Made by a program: the position numbers and the translations under genes. Below are positions 35,154-46,440 of a DNA stretch of 64,000 bases, piece by piece (positions within the stretch are counted from its first letter, which is position 1; each line of letters opens with the position of its first letter). Under the pieces are notes generated by a model. It saw nothing but the letters and a program-made list of their open reading frames with translations. It was not told where the DNA came from and ran no database searches. Source of the stretch: Dactylonectria macrodidyma (Eukaryota > Ascomycota > Sordariomycetes > Hypocreales > Nectriaceae). The stretch spans positions 3,968,001 to 4,032,000 of the forward strand of contig JAGMUV010000004.1 of the NCBI GenBank assembly GCA_020744425.1, given 5' to 3'.

Positions 35154-38100
35154 CTAATTTTCGGACGAGAGGCGAAAACAGAGAGATTGACCAGACTCGC
35201 GGCCAAATGCAAGTGCTTCACCTGATACAGCTATACGGGAACAGTCAGGTCGGTAATCTGGAGGTAGCCATAGGTAGGGCTCGCCGTTTCTCAGGATCCA
35301 GTTGTGGTCGTGGGTTATACCAATGCCTGACACAGTATCTTTGGGGAAGGCGTTGTATATGCCACGGCTAGTCTGAAGTCCTGCTGAATTCCGTGATAGT
35401 ATGTGAGGGTGATGTCCCTGAAACAGCAGACACCAGCCTGTTTCCACATGCCAGGCTTGTAGGACGCCGTACGCCGATATTGATGCCACCCACTCGCTGC
35501 TGGGTGAGAGGGCTACTGCAGCAACCCAGTCTCTGCGAAGCTGGAAGTTAGTCGGATGGACGATATAGGCGCTGGTACACAAAAAACGCCATCGGGGCTG
35601 GATACTGACGAGTGTTCGTTGTCAAGATTGGAGTGAAGCGTCCGCAAACACATCCCATTCGTAATATCCCAAATTCGGACATTAAAATCCGGATGCGCTG
35701 TTACAATTCGCTTATTATCAAGTGAGAAATTCATAGAGCAAACTTTGCTGCGATAATCAAGGCCATTGCAGCCAGCGCCTTTGAGCGTTTGTCGGTGTGA
35801 GCATGGTGCTGTATCCCAGATCTGTACTCTCAAACCGAAATTTAATGCCACCAGCTTTCCGTCGGGCGAGAAAGTAGCGGAATGAGGACTGTAGTAGTCA
35901 CCGCAATTATGCATGTGCAGGCACCTGCCCGTTGCCGTATCCCACGCTCGTAAAATGCCATTGCGGGACACTGACATGACTTGCTTGCTGTCCGGTGAGA
36001 AGGCGACGACGATAGAATAAATTGTCCCTTCGCCTTGCCTGTCAAGTGTGTGCAGGCACCTGCCCGTCGTCGCATCCCATAACCGCACAAGACCTATTTC
36101 GTGTATCGAGAGGAACTGCTTGCTGTCAGGTGAGAATTTCAATTCACAGACCCAGCCGCAGCCGGATGTGTCTTGGTCGATTCTTAGATGACCTCCAAAG
36201 CAGTGGAGTCCCCTGTCCGTTGCCCACGTCAACACCGTACCATGTTCAGACCCCGATGCGACCCGACTGCCGTCTGGTGAGATAGCTATTGATACGACCA
36301 CATTGTCGTGACCTGGAATCGGAACCTCCTCAGTACTGCGCCCAAGCGTGTGTAGGCGTCTTCCCATCGTCATATCCCACACTCGTATCTCGCCATCCTC
36401 GCACCCTGTCACCATTTGGTCCATATCAGGTGAGAAGATAACTGAATTGACACCATCGACGTCGATCTTGAATCTTTGCAGGCATCCGTCAGCCGTTGCA
36501 TCACTCAGCCTTACCGCGTCGCAATCTACTGCCGCAACCTTCTTGCCATTAAGCGAGAAATCCACTGAAGTCACCGAGTAGTGAGTGAGCTCCAGTATCT
36601 GCCGAAACCTGCCCGGGATTACATCCCACACTCCCACTATACCGTTGCGGAATCCTACCGCTGCCTGCTTGTTAACAGGCGAGAAGGCCATTGATGAGAC
36701 GGAGAAATTTCCTGGGCATGAGAGAACTCGCCCGTCTCTGCCTGTGGCCACATCCCACACCCGTATCGTATCTAAAGATTCCGACAACGACATTAGCCAC
36801 TTCCCGTTGGGAGAGATGACGATTTGTTTTATAGGGCTGCCGCCGCCTCTTTGCGTTTGTATGCACTCGCGTGTTGTAGTATCCCATATTTTTAACATTG
36901 CATCACCAGATACCGATACCAATTGCTTGGCATCATGGCAAAAGGCGACTGATTCGACGTTGTCACCATGGCTCCCAAGCATCTTGAAGCACGCACTAGT
37001 CGCTAGGTCCCATATCCCTACCGTGCCGTCGCCGTAGCCTGACGCTAACCATCTGCCGTCTGGAGAGAAGGTCATTGGCAGCGTAGCTTTGTGGAACTGT
37101 ATGTACTCGAGTATCTTCACACACTCGCCAGTCGCCAAATCCCAAACACGTATTTCTCCATGGAGATCCACGGACGCCACCTGCTTGCCGTCTGCCGAGG
37201 AAACCATTGAAACAATATCTGCCTCATGACCCTCAAGTGTTTGGAGGCATGCGCTCCAGTACGTCTGCATCAATGGCCTTGTGGAAAGCCAGCTTGCCTC
37301 CCCATCATGCGAAATCTGTTTTATCAAACTATGTGTCGGGGAGAAAATGATCGCCAAGGCATGTACTTGAAGCGGGTAAGCCTCGAGTCCTGTTTTGAAT
37401 TGCCGGAGGAATCTCCAGATATCGTAAGCCAACTCGGCTAACTTTGACCGCTGTTGACTCGGCCCACCCTCGTCCCCTATATTGACCTCTGCCAAGGACA
37501 ATATCTTTGCTGCTGCCACAATGCCAGTCCCCAAGCTTCTGAGAAGGCTCAGGGCCTCAATCCAATGAAGAGAATGGTTCTTGAGAAATGTATTAGTTGG
37601 CTCGACATCGAAAAGTTTAGTTTGGCGCGATGCATCATTAAGATGGTCGACCCAATAAATGCAGGAATATCGCACGGTCGCCAACGGATCCGGTTCTGGG
37701 GTTTTGGTATCATTGACCGAGCAGCTAGGCATACGCAATCTGTACATGTCTCGATGCAGTACGTTGCTCATTGTGTGTAGAGACTGCATAAATATGCCCC
37801 GGTGAATTTCTGAGCGACCATGGGGATAGAGGGTGGCAGTTTCTCTGTCTTCCAAGTAATCTTTGGCCGAAAGATGGATGATGTATACTCGTCCGCTTCG
37901 CACAGTGAGAAATGATCCGCATCGCTTTATGATGTCCTCGAGCCCTTCGGCAGTCTTGAACATTCCACTTGGGAACTTGATGAGAGTGCCAAGCTCGATC
38001 AATGTGACTGGTCTATATACAAGTGCGATGGCGGCAAGAATTTGATAAAAGAGATCAAGGTCTTTGGGATGTTCCTTTTTGATCTGTTCCATCATGCGCC

Positions 38101-39133
38101 TATACAGAGGATGAAGACCAGACGGAAACTTTTCCAATGTCTCGAGTGCCCTCCATTGCGGAACTTTCCGTAGATTTTGACAAACCAATGCTACCCAGAG
38201 AAAGGTATCGTCGGCCTTTGTACGCAATGACTCTGTGATGTTGTGTTCCGTGTCAGGGTCGTAACTCTTCAGTCGTGTCAATTCAGCCACCTCGTGGTCA
38301 ATGTACACACGGACAGCAGCAGCGATAGACTTATGATTAAGCTCAAGACTGAGCCTGACCTTTTCATTGGCAGGTTCCAGGAGCTCTTCGATTTCCGGTA
38401 TGTTACGGCTAGAGACGATCCACTTAGTAGAGAAAGCAGACGCATACTCGACGATGAGATTTAGGAGCTGTTCTAGTTCGGTGTCGCATTCGTCAAGGGC
38501 ATCGATGAATACATACGCCCTTCCCACGCTGGGGTCTCTTAGCATGTTGCCAAGTATGCGAGAAAGGGCAAAAAACGCGTTGGGGCCTTCGAAGAGTTTA
38601 CTGCCAGAGTGGTTGTACTCCTTGCGTAGATGTTTGGTGAGCGATTGGTGTTGGATGGCGAGGTGGAAGATAAGCCCTCGCAGTACTGCCGTGCTATTGT
38701 TGAGGTTCGAGTCGGTGCCTTGACAGAAGAAGTATGCGAGCAAGGTCACAGGGGAGGTTGGTTGTTCAGGTTGGTTGCACTGCTCGAGCTCCCGCTCCCG
38801 CTCCAGTTCCTCAGTGATACCGATCATCAGCATCGTCTTGCCTTTGCCTGGGTCGCCTTTGATCCAAAGCAGCCGGCTTTGGTCATCGGTGCGCCACTGT
38901 CGGAAATCCGGGTGCTCGAGAATCCATCTGGACGAGTCCAACAATAAACCACCCTTTGTGTCTCTGATGCGCCTTTTATCGTCTCGCGGGTCGGTCAGAC
39001 GTAGGGCCTTTAAGCAGTCGCTGTCCGCTGTGTCGCAATTGTTGTTGGTGATATTCCCGTGATTGATTCCTAGTTGGAAACCCGCATTCCCGCCTCCGGT
39101 AAAGTTGACGGCATTGCGCGTGCTCATTCTCAA
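35154..39133 (-). CDS. NACHT-WD40 NOD-like receptor with N-terminal amyloid motif
   Basis: Intronless. The first 31 residues carry an amyloid-type signalling motif (AGFQLGINHGNI, about residues 17-28) instead of a large effector domain. NACHT follows: Walker A GDPGKGKT (93-100), Walker B AYVFIDALDE (206-215), and a sensor-like WIVSSRN. From about residue 640 there are 13 divergent WD40 repeats (IRVWDLATGE and similar). The main frame stops at 35513, but the last WD repeat and the conserved tail (WILRNGEPYLWLPPDYRP) continue in another frame to 35154. The shift lies at a six-T run (35581-35586, coding strand), so it is either a one-base assembly error or a real lesion. Such receptors sense ligands through the repeats and seed amyloid in a partner; the HeLo gene at 42843-43622 is the likely partner. 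Confidence 0.9.
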
Positions 39134-40128
39134 CTGCCTGATTTTGGGCTCGGCTGCGGGTCGATGGGCGTTCGTGGGAGTGTTCTCGTGCTCGATGTAT
39201 CAGGGGACGTGGACCGATGTCTGCTTCGCGACTTGAGTACCAGATGAGAGCTGGTCCGCAAGTTGAGTCGTACCCGGTGGTGGACCTCTGTGCCGAATTC
39301 TCGTGTTGGGCGTCTTGATGCGGCGAGGAGGAGATGCCGGTGAGCCTCGATAGACATCCCCGCTTTTTCGTAAGCACAGCCTGGTTGGGCATCCATGTTT
39401 TGTCAAGCCAACAGCCTGTTCTATTAATGAATGTGCAGGTGATTCATGCAACCAACAGCCACGTCCCAAAAGAGTTATCCGTTAGCGCCATGCCAAAGAT
39501 ACAATAACTAAACTACTCTACAGCCGGATACACGCCCGATTTTGAGTTTGTCCTTTGTAATGGACTCGTGTAGATGCAATGAATGCTGAATTTCTTCTGC
39601 GATCTGGTTATGAGACTGAATTGATGACAGAGCATGCTTTTAGGGCCTGGATTTCTCACCGTGTCGCATGTTTTCAAAGCGTTGGGATGACATAAGACAT
39701 GTGGTGACGGTTGCAGAGAGGCTTTCGAATGAGGTGTGAATTTTGACTCACCCATGAAGGAAACGAGTTGGATTCTTACATGCGTAGGATAGTATGCGAA
39801 AATTGAAAGACATCACCTATCTATCGTTTCGTGATCCGGCAATATGATGAACACAGCTGCCGTCTGACCCATAGACATTTCGAAGAAGGGCATACCTAGC
39901 CAACAGTTTTAAACATACACATGAGCGGACACTAGGTTAATGCAAGTGTGCGATTCTAGATTGTATTGACGCTGCTTATATGAATTTATAATTGCCTAGC
40001 GAGAGGAACCGTGTGAGATGTCTGAGATCAAGTCGACCGTCATCCATTCCCAGTCGGATAAAACCTCCAGCCATCGATATAATCAGGCTGTCACGGTAGT
40101 CCACCAATGACTGCAAGGACTCTTAAGC
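39134..40128. other. Intergenic upstream of the NLR
   Basis: About 1 kb with no supported gene. Overlapping short ORFs near 39130-39470 probably lie in the NLR leader. Confidence 0.55.
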
Positions 40129-40837
40129 TTAATCATGATTTAGCGTCTGCTTATTAACTTCCGTTGCTTCTCCATGTGAACCATTCTGAGATTCACTGAA
40201 GGCGAGATTAAGCCTGCTGTAATCCCACTTGCGCGCGAGGAACAGGAAAGCAAGGCTCAGAGCTGGCATCAGGAGATAAATCCAAGATACCAAAGAAAAT
40301 GAAACTGTTGGTCACGCTAATTTGGTCGCCGCCATCGCTCAAGCCAAATGCTACTGGGTAAAGTAACCGCAACAGATTGGTCCACACGGCTAGAATGATG
40401 TAGTCTCAGGCCACACCCACGCGTGCCGCCGCCTCATGACTCCCGTTGAGTGTGCTCATGGCCAGAATGAGCCAAGCGAAGGTCCCGAAAGTGAAGAAAC
40501 CCCATTTGTAGACCGTAGTAGTGTAAGCAGCGGTGAGGTAAGTGAGGACCGAAAACCATGATATGAAAATATTGCAGAGGATTGTAGTCCAAGAAACGTC
40601 AGACAGCAAGCCTAGGGCTAGATTGATGGAGGGAAATGCAACGGCCCAGTTTATGTACTTTGCGTAGAAGACCTGGCGAGATGGACCATTGTCAACTTGT
40701 TTAATTGCGTACCAGCCTAGATCGGAAGCCTCAGCGAAGTAGGTGACAGAGCCAGCCAAGAGCACACAGGTGAATAAGTAGTGGAAAACTCTATTGCTTT
40801 CGGGCGTTGTGAAACAGAGAATGAGGAGTCCAAACTA
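40129..40837 (-). pseudogene. Opsin-related (YRO2/HSP30-like) protein, decayed
   Basis: Homology to the fungal seven-helix opsin family spans FAEASDLGWYAIKQ, AKYINWAVAFPSINLALGLL, YKWGFFTFGTFAWLILA, DYIILAVWTNLLRLLYPVAF and WDYSRLNLAFSE. Lesions: an in-frame TGA (40406-40408) between ARVGVA and DYIIL, and a frame change near 40280-40300 inside the last helix. The first helices are not found upstream of the acceptor at about 40838. Asn replaces the proton-acceptor Asp, and the helix-G segment (FFGILDL) lacks the retinal-binding Lys, so the ancestor was a non-photoactive opsin-related protein. Confidence 0.75.
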
Positions 40838-40859
40838 GGTGATCAAAGCAGATGTTAGT

Positions 40860-40864
<5 letters not shown>

Positions 40865-40905
<41 letters not shown>
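40865..40905. repeat. (AG)n microsatellite, about 41 bp
   Basis: Roughly 20 uninterrupted AG units immediately 5' of the opsin-related pseudogene (in its orientation), possibly within a former intron. Confidence 0.95.
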
Positions 40906-40908
<3 letters not shown>

Positions 40909-41437
40909 GACTGTTCAGAGTGGTGGAAGAGAATCTTGGGTGCAGATGCAGTTTCGGTAGTCGAGGAATGCGCAATACTATGGAGACAGAAGGAGGATAG
41001 CTGAGTCTGATGTGAATAGCTTCTGAGGAATAAAAGACAAAGGGATAGTCCCACCAAGCTCTGCAGAGAGAAAGCACGTCTTTATAGCTCTATTATGCAA
41101 ACATATCAAGTCTCGCTCCTGCTCGAGTTCCGCTCGCCAACTGATTCCGCCGTCATATTGTCTAGGATCCTGATAGGATGTCATGTGTGTTCCGTGGCAT
41201 GAATGAGTGGTCGCCGGAAGCAAAAGTGAGTAAGCAGCAACGCAATGCACCCCTCGCGGGAGCGGATTTTCTGGTAACCCATGTCTTAACCAATGGGAGC
41301 TCCGTCCTGGTCGGAAACAAAGATTGCTTCCGTGGCTTACCTCATCATGGGTGATGATACTGGATATCTGTGATTCCCATCACAGAGTACGGGTGCAAAT
41401 TTCTAGCTGACTTTCTCTCCTAACTCCGCGAGCGAAA

Positions 41438-42442
41438 ATGGATCCCTCCGAAATGACGCGAATTGCCCCAGCGGGCGCTGGTAAAGTCCTTATTGTAAGA
41501 ACCCTGGGCTGTTAGAACCACCTCCCTTTCATATCTGACACTTTATAGGCTTGTGTCGCTTGCAAGACCCGCAAGATCCGGTGCGATGGCAAAATGCCCC
41601 AATGCAATCACTGCATCGCACGTCGCGTGGATTGCATTTATGCGGCTGTCCGAAGATACCGTGGCCCAGGAAAAGGGTGATCTTGAACATTGCGATTTCT
41701 TCACTACATCTGCTAACTCGCTCCTAGTAAAAAGAGGGTAGAGGACTCTACAGAAAGGGCCCCACAAGGACCTTTCCCATTGTCCAGCGCAAATATCTCC
41801 AATCAAGAGACAAGGAACCGATCCATTAACTCAACACTACTCTCGACAGACATTACAAGTAATCTGCATGAAATAGGTGAACTCACCACCAATCATTCAA
41901 CCCTAGCACCATTGGATGCCTTTGTGGTTCCGTCCCAAACGCAAGCGAGCGCCATCAGTCAAATCCCGATGTTCCCCAGATTCATGCTTCCAGGCACATT
42001 CGATACGCACCTGAAGACTGCAAAACGTCACCTCAGTGACATCAGCACTGTCGGACGATTCACGCCGCTTCTACCCCAACATATATCGAGACGGTTGATC
42101 CAAAACTCTTTTTTTGAGATTATGACAGATCATCAGCTACTGGATCTCCCGTCCTTTTTGACACTCATTGACACTCAGTACGCCGCCAGCGACGTTGAGC
42201 CAGCCGGTGAACTAGCTAGGGGGGCCGCTGTTAATGCCTTCATAGCCCTTGCGGTTCGACATAAAACAGCCCCTGGTTCCGAGGCCGAGTTGTCTGGAAT
42301 TGCGGATAGATTCTACCAGAACGTCATTGCAGTTCTCCCGGAGCTCATCTTGAAAGAGCCCAGCTTGCTCTCACTGCAAGCACTCTTAGCCATGGCCATA
42401 TATGCCCAAGCTATACAAGACAGTCGAGCATGTACGGTGTGA
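41438..42442 (+). CDS. Zn2Cys6 transcription factor, C-terminally truncated
   Basis: Three exons (41438-41494, 41549-41676, 41728-42442) keep the frame. Exon 2 encodes a perfect Zn2Cys6 binuclear cluster (CVACKTRKIRC, then CNHCIARRVDC; spacing C-x2-C-x6-C-x6-C-x2-C-x6-C). A Ser/Thr-rich linker and the first third of the fungal-specific regulatory domain follow (LIQNSFFEIMTDHQLLDLPSF, LSLQALLAMAIYAQA given in parts). The frame then ends at RACTV, where relatives continue for several hundred residues. I find no continuing exon before 42842. It is therefore probably a truncated gene, perhaps a DNA-binding-only product. It lies between the NLR and its probable HeLo partner, on the opposite strand. 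Confidence 0.8.
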
Positions 42443-42842
42443 AGGCCAATGCTTCACTCCAGCTGGAATCACTGAGATTAGAATGGCTAGAAGGTACCAC
42501 CATTGCCGATTTGGAAAAGAGCTAGCAGTATACGCGAGTATCTCAAGTGGTGTCAATGCTCAATGAGGACAGAAGTGCAGGATTTTAGACTTCTCTAGTC
42601 GTGATTCAGTGTTAGAGTAAAGGAAGAGCATGATAGAATATATATGTATATATATTCTTTAGAGGCGAGAAGATATTTGACTGGGGCCGCGATCCATGTA
42701 CGAGGGAGGTCAGCATGCTAGCTGATCCGGTCTAGCAAACACTTGTATTAGAATTGAAAAACCAGGCCCAAAATATCCGTCATAATATATTGCTTCGCTT
42801 CGTGCTCGCTTAAACCTTGCGTGAGCCTTTCGTTGATTCAAG
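42443..42842. other. Short intergenic stretch
   Basis: No coding signal; includes a small TA-rich stretch near 42641. The lost 3' part of the adjacent transcription factor is not recognisable here. Confidence 0.5.
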
Positions 42843-43622
42843 TCATCCAAATGAAATCCCGCTGATGGTACCCGTATTGACTCCAAGCTGAAACCCCGAG
42901 TTGTTATCACCCGAGAAGGTGACCGTATTGCTACCAGAAGACGAACCCAAGAGTTTCTTGATAGTCTCGGTCAGCACCTTGTCTTGGTTGGCGGCAACAT
43001 TCCTTAGCTCTGCTAGTTCGGCCTCACTATTCATCCCGGATATTTCCGCCTCGCACAAGCGCCGCTGGCCGTCCAAATCGGGGTGGAGATCCATGAGCTC
43101 GTTGACCAGATCGTGAATATCCTCAATCAGCCTTGAGAGCTGCTTCTTTCCATGCAAAGCCCACTTCACCTTCTCTCGCAACCCAGCTGTTCCCTGGCGT
43201 CTGATAGCAATGCCGTGCATTCTTTGATGAAGCGACGCAGGCACGCCATCCAGATCGGCCGTTGAGTAGTGTGCAGCCAGGCTTGTCTGCGAGGAAGAGG
43301 CATTCTGAGTTCTGTTCGACGCTCGTTCCGCTTCTGTGAATAGGTCCAGTATTTGGCCGAGCAGCCTCTCTGCTAGAGGAACCTCTGTTGAGGAAAGCCG
43401 AGTAGGAAAAAGTGACTGCACCTCATCTAAGGCAGAACCTAGCCCCATGGACTCGCCCCAACGAGTGAGCTGGAGCCTTGCCACATCTAGTCTTAGTAGG
43501 CTGGTCTGGAAGTCTCTGCCAAGACTTCTGCCGATCTGCACATATTCGAAACAGTCGACCGCATTGTTGAAGAGGCCACTCAGGCCGATAATACCAACGG
43601 CAAGACCAGCAGCTTCAGCCAT
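42843..43622 (-). CDS. HET-S-like HeLo-domain protein with C-terminal amyloid motif
   Basis: 259 residues from ATG 43622. The start at MAEAAGLAVGIIGLSGLFNN is chosen because it matches the start of HeLo domains; the 24 upstream in-frame codons are probably leader. The HeLo domain covers about residues 1-225, with the diagnostic stretches CFEYVQIGRSLGRDFQ and LLRLDVARLQLTRWGES. The last 28 residues form a glycine/asparagine-rich motif (SGFQLGVNTGTI) matching the N-terminus of the NLR at 35154-39133 (13 of 22 positions identical). In Podospora HET-S, the C-terminal amyloid refolds on contact with a template and the HeLo domain inserts into the membrane, killing the cell. By analogy this is the death effector of the local NLR. 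The frame is intact. Confidence 0.92.
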   Translation of the reverse strand: MAEAAGLAVGIIGLSGLFNNAVDCFEYVQIGRSLGRDFQTSLLRLDVARLQLTRWGESMGLGSALDEVQSLFPTRLSSTEVPLAERLLGQILDLFTEAERASNRTQNASSSQTSLAAHYSTADLDGVPASLHQRMHGIAIRRQGTAGLREKVKWALHGKKQLSRLIEDIHDLVNELMDLHPDLDGQRRLCEAEISGMNSEAELAELRNVAANQDKVLTETIKKLLGSSSGSNTVTFSGDNNSGFQLGVNTGTISGISFG

Positions 43623-44589
43623 GTTTGAAGAGGTTTTTTGGCGGAGGGGTTTTCTGATGAAGTTCAGAGAAAAAAAATTGCCGAAGGAAAACACGCAAGT
43701 TACAGAATGCAGTGATTGCCTAGGACTGCACAGCCCCTAGGTCTCGTGTGTTCATTGGCCGCCTTTCCTGCACGGCCACGTTCTCAGCATTCCAGTCTGC
43801 CTTACCATTGGACAACTGCTACGGTAGATGTACCCACTATGGGGAGATTTACTGGGCAAAACACCACAGCAGGGTAACTATCCAGCACGTACGGGTCTGT
43901 ATGGCTCAGATTCTGTTCTTAAGTTTGAGAGTTCTCAGATGCTCGACGAGGAGATTTTGCTGTGGATCTCATCTTAGACAGTGGTAATTATCGTAGGTGG
44001 TTAGTGGTGTTTCTTGGGGAGGCAGATGGCGGGTGGCCGGAGGAGCAGCGGAGGAGTACTTCCGCCATTGTGCTCTGCCTTACCTATCATACCCATGTCT
44101 CGAGAATGTAATGAGGTTCGGGGCAAGCCGCTTGCTTACTGTATTACTTGACAACTAATGACAATTTAGCCGCTTTGGCGATTACTTTGAACACGAAGGC
44201 TCAAAGCACTAGTAACTTATCGCGGTCGCGGCGAAATCGGTTGGTGAACGGTGGGTGGCTATAGGGAAGACGGAAAACGTGATTGTGATTTCTCCTTCGC
44301 CGTGTCACCTTCCAAAAGATCCCAATGAGGTGTGAGGTGCATTTACAAACAATAGGGACTAGATGACCTGCTGCAACCGCGAGGAGGAAACTTTTGTTTA
44401 TGGTTGCCCTCTTCTTTTACAGCCATGAGTTTGCTGTAGAGGCGACGCTGTCTCAATCCCGCGACGGCAAAAAGGAATGTAAACCCCTCTTGCCGGCAGT
44501 GAATTCTAGTACATGCTCCGTCTGATAGATACGGACATGCAAGTATTGGTATCAGGCGACGACGGGACTTCTATGCTACGTAACACAGC
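43623..44589. other. Intergenic upstream of the HeLo gene
   Basis: About 970 bp; no gene or repeat recognised. Confidence 0.55.
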
Positions 44590-45370
44590 CTAAACCTCAG
44601 ACTTGGCCTCGATTTGGCTGACAAGAGAGCCAATATAAGCCTGCAAAACCTCCACTCCAGTCTTCAGATCCTCCTCAGTCTTACCAGGTGGTACGTGAAC
44701 GAAGGCCACGTTTCGAGGCGCCCCTCTCTTGTAGCCCTCAACCAACGAGTTCAAGAAAAACCACTCACAGAGGTTGTGGCCCGCATCTGTGGAGACCCTC
44801 ATCTTGTGGTCCTGCTCAATTGCTAGGTCAGCGAGCGTGGTCCAACGGGGATGAATGGGAGACAGAAAACAGAGAATTGTCAAGAAACAAGGGGATGATT
44901 CTTACAGGGAGAAGTTGCTGGGCAGCGTTGCCGGCCGCCACGATGTCCACGTCGGGGCGCAGCTCCTCAGGGCAACCGCCGAAGTAGCCGTCGGGGTCGT
45001 AATCCTCTGGGTTTGGCAACTTTCCAAGGTTGTCAGGATGAACGTAGTCATCCCTTCGTGCGACGGTCTCGAAACAGTAGTTAGGCTCCTTGGTGCGCAT
45101 TCCCATGTGGATCATAAGCCGCACCTGAAGGCCATCGGCAGGCTCCTCAGTTGGGTCGTACATGGAGAGATTCCCCGCCTACAAGCCCTGAATCAGCTTG
45201 CGTGAGGGGTAGTATTCGGCCAGCAGGTTGTCTGTTGCCTTGAGGATCTTGATGGCTGGCCTGCCTTGGCGATGGAAGGAGTAGGGGGGAGCATCCTTCA
45301 GCACCGTTGCGGAGTTGTAGTCGAAGCCAGAATTGTAAAGCTTGAGCCTGTAAGCAGGCTGCGATTGCGA
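44590..45370 (-). pseudogene. Pyroglutamyl-peptidase I-like (C15) gene with an in-frame stop
   Basis: The 3' exon (44811-44590) encodes STDAGHNLCEWFFLNSL and NVAFVHVPPG, carrying the Cys and His of the C15 catalytic triad. The preceding exon (to 44906; intron 44905-44812) has VRLMIHMGM and VARRDDYVHPDN, typical of the family core. Upstream in the same frame, KILKATDNLLAEYYP continues the fold but is cut by TAG at 45179-45181 (a CAG-to-TAG change would explain it). The N-terminal segment (GVTGGG, near 45410-45470) could only be joined through an unusually short intron. Pyroglutamyl peptidases remove N-terminal pyroglutamate. Either this copy is dead, or the 5' gene model is more complex than I can see. 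Confidence 0.6.
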
Positions 45371-46085
45371 GGGGTAACAACAAGGAAACTTACTCCTCCA
45401 CCAGTCACACCCACCAAAAATGGCGCGCCCAAGCCGGCAATCGGTTGCTGCAAGGACATGTTCGCAGCTGAAAAGGTGCTCGTAAAGGAAAGGTTCTGCT
45501 GATGGCGATAGCGACACAGAAGCTGACCTTGTTTGAGTTGGCAGAGGAGAATGCGCCGATGATGGAAAGTTTTCAACATGAAGGCTTGTTGCAGGCCGTG
45601 AATCACGTGTGAAATAAAAGACATCGCCAGGTGTTGGTGACGGGTAGACTACTTGTCAGGCATCCATGCATACCACCCTACCGGCTGGTGAGATGCCGTG
45701 GTGGAGATCCGGCAAACTGGCCTGGGGAAGCCTGAGCCGCACGATGTGTTTCTGGGGCAGTTACATGGGTTTTCCTGCAAAGAAATAGAGAGGTATCGGT
45801 GCATATATAGCGAGGATTAGTTATCTATCGTTGCAGCTGACGATGCCCAGGCTAGAAAGTGCAAATGCTTGTCTCATTTCCAACCCTTTAACCTCGGAAA
45901 TCAGGTTTTCCAATGTTTCACCGCGTTGGCCCGCGCCTGGATACAATGAGAGGCACCATGGGCTCGTCTGTTTTTCCATTTGTAGATAAGTAACCAAGCC
46001 TACCCTAAAATTCAAACACAGACCTTGCCATCATCCTTACAAGAAAAGGAGTAAGAACAAGAGCAAGAACGCAAAGACAGTACAC

Positions 46086-46434
46086 TCACCTGCTCAGTCG
46101 AGCAAGGTCTGTTCCCCTGACGTCCTCTTTAACGAGGCTTTCTTGCAACATCATGTTAACTTTGTCTGGCAGCCCAATTTCGGAACCCTCCACTCCCCAC
46201 CCCCCTTGCGATTCTCTTCCCAGATCCAACATGGACAGAAATTCAGCGGTCAGCCCGCTCTCGCGGGCATGACTTGAGAGAGTCGAGGACACGGAGCGGA
46301 AGGAAACACGCACCCAACCTTGGAAGAAGATCTACGGGAACAGAGTTGACTGCGTGTTTGATGATGTCGAAGAGATTGTCCACGTCGAGAACAAAGGTCC
46401 TGGGGCCCAGACCATCAAGTTCGTCGACTATGAT
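46086..46434 (-). CDS. Hypothetical small spliced ORF
   Basis: Two open segments can be joined over a short intron (donor gtgcgt near 46310): IIVDELDGLGPRTFVLDVDN...LLPRLG, then LTAEFLSMLDLGRESQGGWG to a stop at 46086. A possible acceptor (gcttgcag) precedes the first segment, so an upstream exon would be required. I recognise no family. Support is weak: only openness and plausible splice signals. Confidence 0.22.
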
Positions 46435-46440
46435 CTGCAA

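Noticed and set aside
43623..43694. N-terminal extension of the HeLo protein (24 codons)
   Set aside because: The HeLo family begins at MAEAAGL-type sequence; the extension is basic, has no family match, and is probably leader.
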